DNA of 64,000 nucleotides. It comes from Neodiprion pinetum. Lineage: Eukaryota; Arthropoda; Insecta; Hymenoptera; Diprionidae. The stretch spans positions 336,001 through 400,000 of the forward strand of contig NC_060236.1 in NCBI RefSeq assembly GCF_021155775.2, written 5' to 3'. Under the pieces are notes generated by a model. The model saw only the letters and a list, made by a program, of their open reading frames with translations, was not told the DNA's origin and did no database searches. Both the position numbers and the translations under genes were made by a program. Below, one piece after another: positions 11,621 to 24,790 of this stretch. Position 1 is the stretch's first letter. Each line of letters opens with the position of its first letter.

Positions 11621-14600
11621 GAACGAAGAAGTAAAAAAGGAACGGAGAGAAAAAGCGGCGAGGAAGAATTGATTGAAGGTAACCTACGACGCTGAAATTG
11701 GTCAGGGATGATCGTGAATCCGGGAAAATGTTATACAGGCCCTCGGGGGCTTGACTTACAGACACCCGTGACCCGGGGCCGAGAGATCGGAAGACTGGAT
11801 CCACACGGCCGAATCTGTAAAGCGTTCGGATAGCGATTGACTTTTCAAAGCGGTGAGATTCCGCCTCTTCCGGGGCTCGCGCTGGGCGAGAAGAAAGCGA
11901 GAGAAAGGGGGAAATAAAGGGGGGGAATCAATCGAAGGTCCGAGCCGGCGTTCGCGATCCTCTAATCTCGCCGCCGTTCCTCGAAGTTCTTTATATTTGA
12001 TGTGGAAGATGAAGAGGAGGAGGACGAGGAGGACGAGAGGATAGCCGAACTAACGCGTTTTCGGAAATAAAAAGCGACAGTGTCCAGCTCTCACGTCGGC
12101 CTCTGGATTAGATGGCACAACGGCGGCAGAGACAGAGATAGTGAGTGACTTGAAAAAGGAGATATCTAACGGCCTCGATACATATTCGCCGGCCCCCCTC
12201 TCGACTCCCGATTTGTCCGTTGGTATCGAACGCGTTACGTCGAAGGTCCATGGCTCACTTGTATTGTCTCGAATCGACTAGGAGGTCAGTGATCCCGGTT
12301 GCGGGGGATCCGGATATCCAATGCGCGGTTACACCGGCCGCGGGAGTCTCGTCAGAATTTCTACGATGAAATTCGGAGTTCTGAACGCAGCATGGGAGCT
12401 TTTTTTAACTGTTGATCGCGCACACTGTCAGCTTATACTTGACAAAAGTACTTACTCGCAACTTATGTTGAAGCGATCATCGAGGGTTTCAGTAATGCAG
12501 AAAGACGTTGTCTCGTTGCAACTTTCGTCGTCACGTCTAGACTAATGGGCTTTAAAAAGCAGTTGACGTCGCTCCTACAAGACGCATTTCGGTTCTTGTA
12601 CCCGGTAAGGGAAGATTCAATGAGCTTCCGCTGTCTCGTGGACGGAATTAGTATTCAGGACAAACGTCTGGACATACTCAAAATATCGTTTATAATATCG
12701 ACTATTTCCATGGTCACGATGAAATTGCAATCAGCTCAATGGTTCGAGCTGAAATGAAGGCTGAGGACAATTTTTACCATGTTTTTCTCTCAGCGGGCGG
12801 TTCAATGAACTTGGTCTGTGGTTGTAACTTGATGAAACGTATATCTTTCTCATGAGGTTGAAGTTGTTGCTTTACTTTGTCGATGCATGCTTAGGAATAT
12901 CGTCACTTCGCAGCCTTAGTATTGTCTGGAATTCAGCTAGTCAGTCATAACAAAGAGAACATATTCATATTTTGAAAAGCCAACTTTTTGGATGTCGTTC
13001 TAAAATTGTACAATGATTTATTCCGTAATGTTTCGTTACCTTAACGTTACTAACTTCAACATGGTTGTTTCTCTGACCATGTGTAATGTAAAAACCAGTT
13101 TCGTTAATGTCCAGCTGTACGTGCGATATTCGAATCGCAATGCGTCATCGATCATTTCCTTACGTAGCACAAGAATAACCGCATTAACAATATTTTTACA
13201 ACAGGTACTGTACGCTTGGTCGAACTACCTCGAGGCCTTCAGCCGAAGATAGAGTTTCCCGAACGTCACCGTGATGCCCAAGTGAATTCCCATCGATCCA
13301 GCCGCAGGTTGATCCTGCACCGAGGCTGAGGAATTTTGTGAGCTTGTTCGGTGTTTTCCCCCTTTAGCTTCTCCTACATTCCACTCCTCTTTTGGCGCGA
13401 AAATTGGGTATTTTCGCGCCCGCTTTCTCGGTGCCCCAGCCCAACCCGATGATCATCCCGGCGTACGAACGCCGTCTGGATATTTTCGGCCGCGTTTATA
13501 CCGAGACCCCAGGTCGATGCCGAAGTGCAGGATCCACGGGGCGTCGCGACGCTCATCCGGCGTTCTCCCGTTGCTCTTTTCCGACACACCGGGCCGGGAT
13601 CATTTGCGCGTCACGTAGGAAAAAGCCGCGTGGAGAGGAAGAGTAAGACCCGAGTCATTCGCTCGCACCGCCAAACAGGGGTTCTCATTTTCGGTATTCG
13701 GGCCTGTAATTTTCCCGGAATACACTACTTCGATGTATCTCCTAACTCGAATTGTTGTAACTCGTCCGGAACTATCAGCTGCTGCACGGCATGCCTACGC
13801 GTCGAAGGGATTGAGTTTCAACGGTTGCGAGAGGGAGGCTGAAACGCCTTCGTGATGTGATTTGGCAAATTCTTGGAGATCCTTCGCGACCATACTCGCT
13901 CAGAAACGTGTTTCGGTTTAACATATGACACGTGTGTTTGCTCGCCGAGGTCCCGCCTCCGCGGTCTCCGGAACAAACATTCTCGTCGGCTGAAACCCTC
14001 GCCTGATCTCGACAAGGTGATAGCAGCTTTACGTTGCCGGGAAAAAGACGACACCGAAACGCGTGTAGGTACACCTACGAAGGGACGAAAGTGAAATGGA
14101 GCAAACCGACCGAGATCCACCTTGTGCAGGTTACCCGGGCCAATGGTTGGTCGAGGGGTAATCCAAAGCCCCGTTGCACTGATCTCTCAGCGAGATAGGA
14201 AGCCTCACGGCTGTTTCACTTTTATCGCCGAACTTGGAACGCCCGAAAACATGACAAAACTCCGAGAAACAAGACTTCCTTTTGAGGATTACGCGCCTTA
14301 AATTGCGTGACGAAAAAGGCGGTGGAACAGTCAAGAGGCGGAAAAAATTGACAGATTACCAGGAATCTTAGCGCGGTGATACGCGCGAGATAACCCGCTT
14401 ATCAGGAACCTGCAAACAACGTTTCCTTCGCACTTGGGCAACGCCGCAAGCTCCTTTGGACTGAGACTCAAATACCGGGTATGGAAATTCCTACAAGGGG
14501 AAGATTTGGACCGCATCCAACCGGCGGTAAACATCTTGAAGACGACTGTGTGTTCCCAGTCAACGGGAACGAATTGTGATCCTCCCCTCGTTTCCAACTT

Positions 14601-15184
14601 CTACTGCTCCACAATCGCTAATCAAAGAGTCCCATCATCTGTTGTCATTATTTCCACCGAAAGACCGCTTCTGCTGACTGATGCTAGTTGTGTTCTTCCT
14701 GAAATTCGACATCTCTCAAACGAATTCAGAAGAGGTTTAGACTGTGGGTTAAAGTGACAACAGGAATCCGAAACGATCATGCCTAGTAGTGGAATTGATA
14801 GTCACCTCTTTTCATAGCTAATGTAAATAGATCGTAAACTTTTCTATCGTTGGATTACCGTGACGGATTTCCAACATATCGATCACTGCAATTATCTAAT
14901 GTCACCTCCGCCATTATTCTCCTCAGCTGAAAGTTTCTTCGAAAAAACAGTTACGCGTATCAGCAATCTAGTCCATATGATTTCACATTCCTCAACTCAT
15001 TAAAGATTGAAAACTGGATTTGGATATCAGCTATAAATTAAAAATATCTCCCGAAGTCATAACACTTTGAAAAATTCGATGATGAGTTTTGCAATGTTCA
15101 GACGTGCCATTACCGATAGTCAGCCGCACGTGATGTAGGAGAAATAATATCTTGTTTACGAGTAAGAGAACAAGCGGCGTGATC
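11621..15184. other. non-coding stretch, no gene recognised
   Basis: Several frames of 60-107 codons but no recognised domain. A purine-rich patch lies at about 11890-12045 (GAGGAGGA-type), giving Arg/Glu-rich frames. A GTAAGG donor-like word lies at about 12606 inside a 70-codon frame starting at 12545, but its ATG context is weak and no acceptor partner was found. Between 12709 and 12785 a short self-complementary segment (TCAGCTC / GAGCTGA, 8-nt loop) is present; I treat it as chance. Confidence 0.5.
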
Positions 15185-15205
15185 CACACACACACACACA
15201 CACAC
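15185..15205. repeat. (CA)n dinucleotide microsatellite
   Basis: About ten perfect CA units. A typical polymorphic microsatellite with no associated gene feature. Confidence 0.9.
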
Positions 15206-15748
15206 GCTCGCAAGGCTAATGAGATTCAGCTTCCTTTCCTTATTGAACCGCCCACTGTTTGCATGCAGTCTCTCTTTCTGTCGTCGGGATTGGCTGGGGC
15301 AGGATTCTCGTTTCGAAGAGAAGCAAAGTCGGCTGGGCGTATCGGCATCTGGTTGATTGTTCGACGGAATATCCGTTGACAGATGACTGAAGGTATCATC
15401 GCATCACGATGATCGTGCAACGTTTTGTCGAAGGTTGAGAAGCGCCTTCTTGCTTTCCATCAGCTGGAACACATGGGACAACTTTATACCGTAGGGTTAC
15501 GTAAACGGCACTGAACGCGAAGCGGGCTGCTTCCTTTCCCACATCACCTTCCGCTTATCTATCAGGACAAGTCGGTCGCAGTCCCCTGGAACACCTCGAA
15601 GTCTGTAGAAGTCACTCGGTTATTTGAGTCCGTTTCGACGAGGAGTTCATCATATTTAATCAATCATCCTACGGGTGGCACAGCTGCCTTCAATTTCTTC
15701 CGCTCTTGTTTTCCCTTTCTTGCCCGTCAGGCTCGTGAGCAAAGTTGT
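15206..15748. other. non-coding stretch
   Basis: Unremarkable mixed-composition DNA leading into a poly(T)/splice-acceptor-like segment. No domain-bearing frame. Confidence 0.5.
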
Positions 15749-15768
15749 TTTTTTTTTTTGTTTCTCAG
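15746..15768 (+). other. strong 3' splice-site-like sequence
   Basis: A long T tract followed by TTTCTCAG ends at 15768, a near-ideal polypyrimidine tract plus AG acceptor. The following sequence contains an ATG at about 15773 and stays open for some 20 codons to a stop near 15837. Weak donor-like words follow (GTAGGC, GTGACA). I cannot connect it to a partner exon. It may be a real acceptor, a cryptic site, or a T tract that happens to end in CAG. Confidence 0.25.
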
Positions 15769-18700
15769 GAAAAATGTGTCCACTTGTCGGTAGGCCCGAC
15801 ATCCCGGTTCTTTCTGACGATTGGATGTTGGAAACCTGATGCCTCCCGCTTGGACGGGTGACATTGTGGTCGTTGCCAATTTTATTGTTATTTGAAAACC
15901 GGGTCGAACGAAGAGGAACGCTACCGGATAACAGGGAAATCCTTCCAATCGGAAAAAAAGTGGAAATTTTTATCGGCAATTGCGAAGATCGAACCCACTA
16001 TTCGGGCCTTTGACGAAGAGACTACCTGCCGCGAGAGAATATTCTGCAGGGAAGCTGCAAGCGAACCGCAACGGTGAACTTGCCTCGCTGGCGCTTGCAG
16101 CATGCGCTGATTTACCGGGCGAATGGTTTCGCAGCGTTGCTAATTACTTGCGAATGAGCAAAGCCTGCAGCGTGGCGCAGCTAGACGCGGGGCAACAAAG
16201 GAGCGACCCTTACCTACCCTTAGACTGCAGGGCCTGGCGGCGATAAGGAAACGCCGGCTGCGGCAGACTTGGAATTTACAGAATTGGTTCGACCCGCACG
16301 CGCCTTTTGCCGCAGCATTGGAGATGGGAAAAGAGCGGGTACAGCCAATATCGTCGGGGTCTCATTGTTCCCTTCTGTTCGTAAATTATTCCTCGGCGGC
16401 GTACAGGGATAAAGAGATGAGAAGAAAGAAGCGTAATAGAAAGTTGGTCTTTGATCGCCGGGGAACTTCGACACTTTCAAATTGCATATAAATGAAAAAT
16501 TTCACCCCGACCCCAACCGCGACGATTGCAATTCCGGCTCCACCGCAGCTGAATTGACCCAGCTATTTCATAAATTCGCAGTTGGGTTGTAATACGTAGA
16601 CGCTCGTTTGGTCGAGGCACTTTCAGAGAGAACAATTGCCGGAATTGATAGATCTTGAACAAATCGGCGGTTTCAAAACCAAAAACGGTGGATATCCAAT
16701 TAACCTTATACTGAAATACTGCGATGCGTGGGATTTTAAGGCGGGCCTAAGGTGGTTTTAAGCTGTTGCTATGCAGCGAGGTGCAGGGGTTGGAAACACT
16801 CGGTTTACAGGGGATACGACAATGTTTGCGAAGGGATAGGATCAGGGCTCGTGATAAGGTTCGGTTTTTGAACGCAGTATGAAAACGAGCTTCGGGCCCG
16901 ACTGCAGCATCGCCGTGTAAACCGTGTAGAAGAAGAGTAGAAGGAGGCGGTATTGAATTTTTATTGATATTAGGCGGTAGCTGTTTACTGCGAGTCGATA
17001 TCCACTCAATGAAGCTCAAGCTGAGTGTATGCAGAGAAGCGCGCCGCGTATAACTTGGATCTTGACAAGGCGTTTAGAGCCAGCGTAGCCAGGCTCTGAC
17101 TCTCCTTTGATAAAAAGGTACAAAATATGGGAAAAGACGAGCGAGTCAGGTAAAAAACGAACGTTATACACCTTACGCTCTAACAGCCTCCACCTTCTCC
17201 ACAACGGAGATCTCTCTGACGATGAGCTTAGAGTTCTCCGCTACTGGTATAGCTGGATGACACGCTGAGCTTACGAAGCTTCTGCTTATAACTAATGCCT
17301 GAGACTGGCCGCCGCTGCAGCACTTCCTCTTCAAGAACTTCTTGGCTTCCAGGCTTTCACAGACTACTACGACCTCACCCTTACCTGCAGCTCTTCCAAC
17401 GACCCGTTAAAGGTCGATTACAATTAGCTGCAACTTTCCACCGACGCGCTGCTTCTATAGCCATTATTCTTTTTCTTTCCCACCTTCGACCGAAACCTGA
17501 TTGTTGTTTTTTCATACCTCCAATTACGGCCATTGGTACCGATTATCTTATTTTTTCATCCAGAGAATTTCGGTGTTTTTGAGATTTTGGGTTCGTGTAA
17601 AGTGTCATTGAAGGTAGCTCAAATCCGCGAGGATTAATTTTAAGTCTGCCTAAATAGCAGACGGCTATTTGGCTATTTTAATTCACTCGAGTTTCACTCT
17701 TCGATCTCTGAAAGTTTATTCAGAATTACGCACCGAGAGAAAAACGTGGTGATAGGTCTTCATGTTTTGATTTTTACCATTTATACAGTCTCGATAGCAT
17801 TTTCGATGATACGCCTTGACGGTGAATAAAAGATCGAATTTACATAAAAGTTTCGATGTACCCGAACAAGTTATCGAATAATGGTAAAAGAACTGCGTAG
17901 TAGTAAGGAGTAATTGGTTCCAGGCGGTATTTCTTGTTTGATTGAATTATGAAACGATGAGTTACTCCGCCGATGTGTCTATGCGAAGTTGAAGTACATA
18001 ATTTACAAGAAAGCTAGAGTCTGCCCGGGCTGCCTCGAGTGTGTGCATTGAATTGGACTATAATACATTATCGGGTTCCTTCCTCGTGTAAATCCTTCCT
18101 GTAAGGGCCTTCCGAAGCTGCATTGTCGGCGAAGGCGGGTCGTTTGTATAATCCAGTATATCGTCCCGGCTCTCGAGCCGACTGCACATCCCGCTGCAGC
18201 ACTGCACACGGCACAGACATCCCCGTCGCGTTTTCGCGCTGCGCTACAGCGCTTTATCGGTTACCGTACGTGCGGATTATGCAGAAACAGATCCCCGTGC
18301 ACGCGGAACGGCGAATCTCGGAGATAGCACAATTTATATGCTAATTCCCTTACACCCAGAGTACCGGTAATAAAGTCACCGGACAGACCGATCGCCAGCC
18401 TCTAACACTCGTTAATTGAATTTGTAACCGATATAATAAGTCTTCCCTGTTTATAAATCGGTTCGCTTTGCCCGGCGACTGGTCCCATTTGTTCCATAAC
18501 ACACCTCTTAAACTCAAGGTGAAGAATTTTTAGAAACGAGTTTGCACCGTGACAACGCCGGATGATGAAAAGGGCTCTGAGCGTGAGCAGTTCCTCTGCC
18601 ATCGCCTTTCTTCGGACCCCGTGAAGCGAGGCGCGCTCCGGGGCCCGCCGAAAGGCACGAAGGCACTGCGAGGCAAAGAACTGGAACCGGTTTCTCGCCC

Positions 18701-20447
18701 TGGCTCTCGCCCCACACCGGGGCCCAAGGTGGCCGGAGACTAGGATCCTAATAAATACGGGCGCCCGGTAGTGCTTCGCATTAATTCATTCTCGTATATT
18801 CATTTAAAACGCATTAGCGCCCCGGGGCCGGCTACAAATTGGACGTGTGTACACGTCGTAAATAGAGCCCGATTTTCTCTGGCCCTCCGTGCCACCGTCA
18901 GACCCAACGGCGCCTTTCAGCCCCCCCGCCCCTTGACACTTGGCGCTGCGACCACCTCACGACAAATTATTATTGGGTGTCGAGCCACCGGTTGAATAAA
19001 ATCATCGTAAAACTCACATCACGCCCCCATGGACCCCCACTTTGTCGGCGGCCCGACGTCAGGTGTCGATGGAGGCTCTTAAGCTAACCGGACAACTTCA
19101 TTTCATTGTCAGACAAAACGAATGCACTGAAAGATTTTCTTTTACGCTGATCGTGATTGTTGATATAATTTTGCAGACCGCTTACCTTGCCATGAATTAC
19201 CAAGATGAGGGACAACGCTGTTACACTATACGCTTTGTGCGGTCAAGATAGCTTTTTCGAGGGAATAGCTGCGAATTGCTTAAAAGAGTTGGTTCCTGCC
19301 ATCATTTCATCGCCACCTGGACTCTGAACCTGAGAGTCCTGCAGGAAGTCGACTTGCGTAAAGGCACACACACCCCTACCGTAGTAATAAATTGGTTTAT
19401 CGGTTAGGCGGAATGCCCGATAAAATTTCTATACGAGTCTCTCAGCTGCGCTAATCGCCGTAGAGAATTCACGGCGGATTATGGCAGCTTAAACACTCTG
19501 AAGTATGAGCCTGAGTATCGCGTTAGATTTTAAGGATCGGGTAACTTTAATCCTCCAAGCGTGGGTTGGTATACTCGAGGCCGACGGAGTCAACCGGAGC
19601 CTTTATTATCCGCAATATTTCACGAGCTTGAGTTTATGCTGATCGGAAAAATAAGCCTCGCTTACACCGACGGTGGGATATATAAGGATTGCAGCGGAAA
19701 ATTTAGGCCTGCTGTAAATTCAGACCGTTTTTCTAGAGCTTCGATCGGAGTTCGAACGCACTTAATAGATTATACGGTGCAGGATTTGAGATAAGATTCT
19801 GATAAATGTAAATGGAAAAACAGTGATGCATGAAAGCATTCGTTTAAAACTCGGCTGAAAGTTAATACGTCGAATACTTTGCACAGAGTCTTTGGAGGAA
19901 AAAATGGAAACTCGTATAATCCGATTTCATGAATACTAATATCGCATTATATTTAAACGACCTCTCTTTTTTTAAACTGTCGTAAAATGCTCTCCGAAAA
20001 TTATGCGGAAATTTTTGACCTCCTTTTTTGACATTCACAACATCTTGAATTCTCTGAGAAATTAGTTTTTTTCAAATTGAAACCAAACTCTTCTTCAATT
20101 TTTCATCGACCAATCGGTCCGTTGCTGCCCGATCGAAACGCGAGCGAATCTCTCACCAGAGGAGCGGCCGCCTTTTGATATCGTGGCACTCCGGATAAGG
20201 TGGGGCTTGTCTTGAGACCAGGTAGATAATCGACGATACGAGTATGGCAACATGCCTCAGGTGATAAGCTCAGGATCCGCTAATGCCCGAGCAGCCGCGC
20301 ATCACACGCGCGTCGATACATGTCGATGACGCATGATTTAATTCTTCCCGTAGCCAAACGTGCATGGGTATCATGAGGAGTAGATTTCGTTTCGAAGGGT
20401 TATAATTCGACCATTGTAAAATTCTGAATGACCGACACCTAATTTCA
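15769..20447. other. non-coding stretch, no gene recognised
   Basis: Many short overlapping frames, none recognisable. A minus-strand consensus donor (GCAAG followed by GTAAGC, boundary between 19186 and 19185) is the best isolated splice signal here. All three minus frames upstream of it contain stops within about 50 bp, so any exon there would be untranslated. GC-rich patches occur at 18600-18740 and 18880-18950. 19800-20100 is AT-rich. Confidence 0.5.
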
Positions 20448-20645
20448 GAGAGATGAATGACTTCAAAGGACTTCGGTGTAAGGCGGATGGACGTAAACTC
20501 ACTCGAAGCTTACATGTTTCACGAGTTCAACGGATTTGAACTAAATTCGAATTATTACGCGCTTTAATTGACTTGACACGACTTCATCTCACTTCATTTA
20601 ACTGCATCGGAATGACTTAAAGTTACTTCAACTCACTTCAATTGG
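20448..20645. repeat. degenerate ACTTCA/ACTTGA quasi-tandem array
   Basis: Words such as GACTTCA, ACTTGAC, CACTTCA, GACTTAA and TTACTTCA recur with irregular spacing, most densely at 20570-20643. It resembles an old, decayed short-unit tandem repeat. There is no coding signal across it. Confidence 0.5.
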
Positions 20646-22159
20646 GTAGATTTTTTGCGTGTAGTATAAATTATGTTCCACTTTTCACTCGATCCGTATA
20701 ATTTGACGAACGGTCAGTTCGCACTCAGTACTGCACTGAAAAGAGCGGAGCGTTAATCAATGATTGCCAAACTCACGTACGTTTTTGTTGAAAACTGTGT
20801 ACGGTCGTACCGCCGAGAGTGCTGCATCGCGAAGAAAGATGGAAAGAAAGAGGGAAAGAGGGAAAGAAAGAAAGGGGCAGAGTTGCTGCTGAATCCCACG
20901 ATGATCCCGAAGAGATAACCCACTGACACGAGAAGCCCGGTTAAGAGGATCGCAGGCGGTGAGGCTGCCAGGCACCATACAGACTGGGAATTACCGCTGG
21001 TGGAGTTACCGTAGGCAGCGAGTCGTTTCCTCCGTCCATAAACCAGCGGTGAAAATAAAGTCGCATGGTTTTGACCCCGTGGTTTTTTCGCTCTCTTCTA
21101 CTTCCAGTCAAGAAACGATACATATTTTGTCACCCCTCCCCTCAAATTCAAAAAAAAAAAAAAGAAAACACAAAATTCGTTTCAACGTTGAAACTGTGCA
21201 GCTGCGGGAATATTCCGTTATACCAGCCCCACGTTTCACTCTCGTTGCACATCTCGCGTCGAGTGCATTCGTGGACGGAAATAGAAACAGCACGCAGAGA
21301 CGATGCTCCTCTTCGACTTGCACTTAGTCATGCGTTGGGCAAAGAGAAGACCGGAGGATTGAAAAACGAGCTCGGACAGGCTAGGCTGAACTTGGAATTG
21401 ATGTGGCGCAGAATTGGGCTGCCAATGACTGGCTGCATAGACGAACCGCGTAAAAAGAACACAAGGACGAAATCTTCTACATGGTTTGGGACACGCGCTA
21501 CTCTTCACTTTCTGCGGTGAGCAAACTTCGGATCAAGTCTATCACAGGCTCTTCGGAGACTCCGCAGAATTCTTCTCACGCTTTACGGCATCCTTCTATG
21601 CCGACTCAAACAATTCCAACAATTTCGAGTAGCTATTATCAGCTTCACAGGAAACTTTCCATGTCCCATTTTTGGCCACTTAAGAATCCGTTACGTGCAA
21701 ATTACGGGATGCAGACCGCAATGGATTGGTAAAAAGGTCGTGTACGCTCAGCTCAACATTTGTATTCCAATTAATTGACGAATAACACAATATTCCGTTT
21801 GACGTTTTCTACAAGAATCACGAATGCTTTTGTGTAATTGATTCGACAATTGAGCATAGAACAATAGGTTCGTAGTGGCAATAGCAAGGAGTATCGGAAC
21901 ATTTGACAAGTGTGTTCAAAGACGGCGCCTCTACCCAACACGAGCATGATTGCGGGATCAATTATAATCGGGGATGAATTTACAATTCCGTCTGGTGGGT
22001 TTCCTGACCGCTCATGGATTAGAGGGAAGCCGGCCTGATTACAGGTGTGTCGAGTGGAGGTAACGGAGTCTCAAGTATCGTCGACGCGTTTCTGGGAGAC
22101 GCGTCGGTGGTTCTTGTCCTTGGACATGTTATCAGAGTCTGTCATTTGGCGATAATAAT
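20646..22159. other. non-coding stretch; purine tract at 20839-20876
   Basis: A GAAAGA/GGGAAAGA purine tract lies at 20839-20876 and an A13 run near 21151. A 151-codon frame (21065-21520) spans the A run but has no recognised domain and a patchwork composition. No RNA gene or mobile element recognised. Confidence 0.5.
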
Positions 22160-22520
22160 TGACCGCTTGGCCGCTCGTTCGACCGAGAGGGGCGGGCAGG
22201 CAGGCCGGCGCGACCCTCGTTTCAACCCCCGAATCCGGGCTCCCCTAACCCTGGACTAAGTGATTCCGGGCGGGATACGCTGGCTCCATCCGATTTGCAT
22301 GGCGGCTGCTTTTTGGCCCGATATAGCTGCGGGTTTCGGGCCCGCCTGGAGATTTCCACATCCCGCAGGGGGACGTCATTAACGCCATCTTCCGCGCCCG
22401 GGGCCGGGATCTCCGGGATCCGGAATCCTTCTGTCGGGGAATAGGGTCGCGGTAGGTACTTGCGGGCGAAGATTACCCACGATTTCGCGAGACTGGCCGG
22501 AGGTCCCAGAGCACGCAAAC
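22160..22520. promoter_or_regulatory. GC-rich patch with transcription-factor-like words
   Basis: A CpG-rich patch of about 350 bp containing a perfect POU octamer word ATTTGCAT (22293-22300), a CRE-like GACGTCAT (22372-22379) and nearby GCCAT words. These are exact matches to known factor motifs, but each is short and expected by chance at this window size. Their clustering in a GC-rich island is the only hint of an enhancer or promoter. No start site or coding exon is attached. Confidence 0.15.
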
Positions 22521-24040
22521 TCCTATAGCCCTGCGCAGTCCCTGTTGGGGGTTGAAATTGCGGATTTCGAACTTGGCGGATTACACCTATGTCGATGATC
22601 GAGATCTTTCTGCGTCTCTGCTAATACAGGTACGGACATGCCTATATTGCCTATACCCGCGACTCTGTCAGACACAGACAAAGTTTTGCTGGCCTGCACA
22701 CACTGCAGGAATAGATCTTGCCTGCCAAAATAACGAGTCCGTGAAGGCGACGAGGCTGTTAGTCGCGAGGCCGGAACGACGCCGCTGCACGGTTATAGCC
22801 ACGGTCACACCGTCCAGGATAAATCCGGTCATGAATCAAATGAGTGACTGCACATGTCGCTTCTCTCCAGTTCTTCTTGACGCTTCGGCCGCCACGTCGT
22901 TTTGCCTGCAATTTTTACTTCAAGCGTATCGGGGGCGTTTTGAAGAGCTGGACATCAAACGATCGCCGTCAAAGTACCGCTGCTCATCCCTGAGACACCT
23001 GAGAGATGTTACACAATACCAAAGAGTGCCGGGTAAATTTCCCGGGGAACAGGGGAAGTAGACCATCTACCAATTAGGGTGAGCAGTGGGTGTGTTTATA
23101 AATTTCGGACGCGTGAAAGGGCGACTATATACGCGACAGCCTGTGGCAGCAGCTCGGCGATAAATCTTTGGAACAATTACGTCAACTATCCCGACACCGT
23201 CTGAATACTCACGGCTCACTCAGGCTCGAAGGGAGGGGCTGGCACTGCACGTTGGGTCTTCGCAAATTGTAAAAAACAACTGTTCCGCAAAAAGCGCGAG
23301 GATTGTAGCGTAAAAAATGTCCTCACATAATCTTGGATCGATGCGTGAAACTGTTCGCGGTAACAGATCACATCAGTATACATTACAGGTATATACCTAT
23401 GTACTGACATACTGGCACGTGGAATTACATCGAGAATTGATCGATTTCACAGTGGACGTCACGAATACGAAATTTGGTAATCGATTTGAATTTCAAATAC
23501 CGGATTATCATGTCCACCGAGCGCCGCTGATTTCGCCGCCTGGCGTGATACTGGTTGAAATCAATTCCAGGAGACTAGCAATCGGTAGGTACATGCGACG
23601 AATTATTTGAAGCATAACACGAAGGCCGTACATTCCGAGGAAGGAGCCTTAATAATCAGAGCTGGACGGAAAGATTTTCAAAAAGTCGAACTATTTTCAA
23701 AAACCTCCGCTTTTGAATCCATTAATTGTGCGGTATACAACAGAGAAATGCAAAAATCCTGGTAGGCACAGCATTAGCCGACATGTAGCGTTTATTTCCA
23801 CCGGACAGCTGTGACGCCTAATTATCCCCCCGGTTCAATGACGTGACCTCATCAAGCGTAATCACTGTTATTCCGACGGCATCAATCAGCGGTGCACGGG
23901 GCGTCGCATCGTCGCGTCGGGATAAAACTGCGTCGGTCGTCATCGGGACGCATTTGTCAGCGGTATCATCAATCTGACGCTATGCGGAGGCTCGCATGCA
24001 TACACGCTCGGTGAAACTTTTCTGTTATCCGTCCACCTCT
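22521..24040. other. non-coding stretch, no gene recognised
   Basis: A 169-codon frame at 22552-23061 and a 97-codon frame at 23317-23610 are open but carry no recognisable domain. An acceptor-like TCTCTGCTAATACAG precedes GTACGG at about 22630, and TACATTACAG precedes GTATAT at about 23389. Both have weak donor halves, so I do not call recursive sites here. Confidence 0.45.
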
Positions 24041-24055
24041 CCCCCCCCCCCCCCC
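24041..24055. repeat. poly(C) tract, 15 C
   Basis: Fifteen consecutive C following ACCTCT. G-quadruplex-capable on the minus strand; its length is unreliable in assemblies. Confidence 0.9.
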
Positions 24056-24670
24056 ACAAGCTTCGACTAGATCCCTCCCTTAAACACCCCCCTTGTCGGT
24101 ATAATTCTCGTGCAGCGGTGCGCCGCGCGTAACGAGCGCGAGTTTTTCCTGATGATACACGACGTGCCGTTGTTAACTGCTACATGACCTCGGAATTGCG
24201 GTTTAGTCTATCCGCATCGTTTGATCCTTCATGCAGCGCGAAACAACGCGTTTGAATAATAGTTCCGAAAGTTGAAAAATCAACTGATTCGAAATAGTTC
24301 CCCAGAACCTAATTCTTCATCAATTATTTTATTAGTCCATACATAGGAAATACTTTCAATTGATTATAAATTATAATTTTTGACGATTGATTCCATGACT
24401 TTTGATCGCGCGCGAAACAAGCAACAGCTTTGCTTAATCTTTGGCATGCGAAAAGTTTGGAGATCTCGCTAGCACAGCGAAAGGAGCGTTTGATTTATGG
24501 TAATTACATGTGATGTTGCCAACTGTTTGAAGGATGCGTATAAGATTTGCAATCAACCGTGGAGTTCGTGACGGGACCGTCGAGCTAATGATTCTCGGAA
24601 ATTTTACCAACCGGTCCGAGTAAGTTGAACCTTACTGGTGTCGTCGTGGCCGTCGAGAATGAAAAAGAAA
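24056..24670. other. non-coding stretch
   Basis: No gene evidence; mixed composition, AT-rich around 24300-24380. Confidence 0.5.
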
Positions 24671-24675
24671 ACGAG

Positions 24676-24790
24676 AGAATCGAATAGAATAGAATTTTAT
24701 TACCATGGGTCAGTGTCCCCTAGGTGGCGTCACATAGGTACATAATTCACGAAATTTACGAATCGACAAAATAAATGTACGAAAAAATTG
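24676..24790 (-). mobile_element. possible 3' tail of a non-LTR retrotransposon
   Basis: Read on the minus strand, a short unique segment with GTGACGCCACCTAGGGGACA is followed by CCATGGTAATAAAATTCTATTCTATTC, i.e. a polyadenylation-like AATAAA and then a short (ATTCT)n tail. A simple-repeat tail directly after a conserved-looking terminal segment is how many LINE copies end. No reverse-transcriptase frame is visible next to it, so it would be a 5'-truncated copy. I infer this from the layout; no family is assigned. Confidence 0.3.

Noticed and set aside
13306..13318. AGGTTGATCCTGC, matching the conserved 5' end of 18S rRNA
   Set aside because: The match stops after 13 bp on both sides and is part of a small GCAGG/CCTGC palindrome; there is no rRNA around it.
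24064..24075. GACTAGATCC, the miR-279 seed region
   Set aside because: The match ends after the seed and there is no hairpin.
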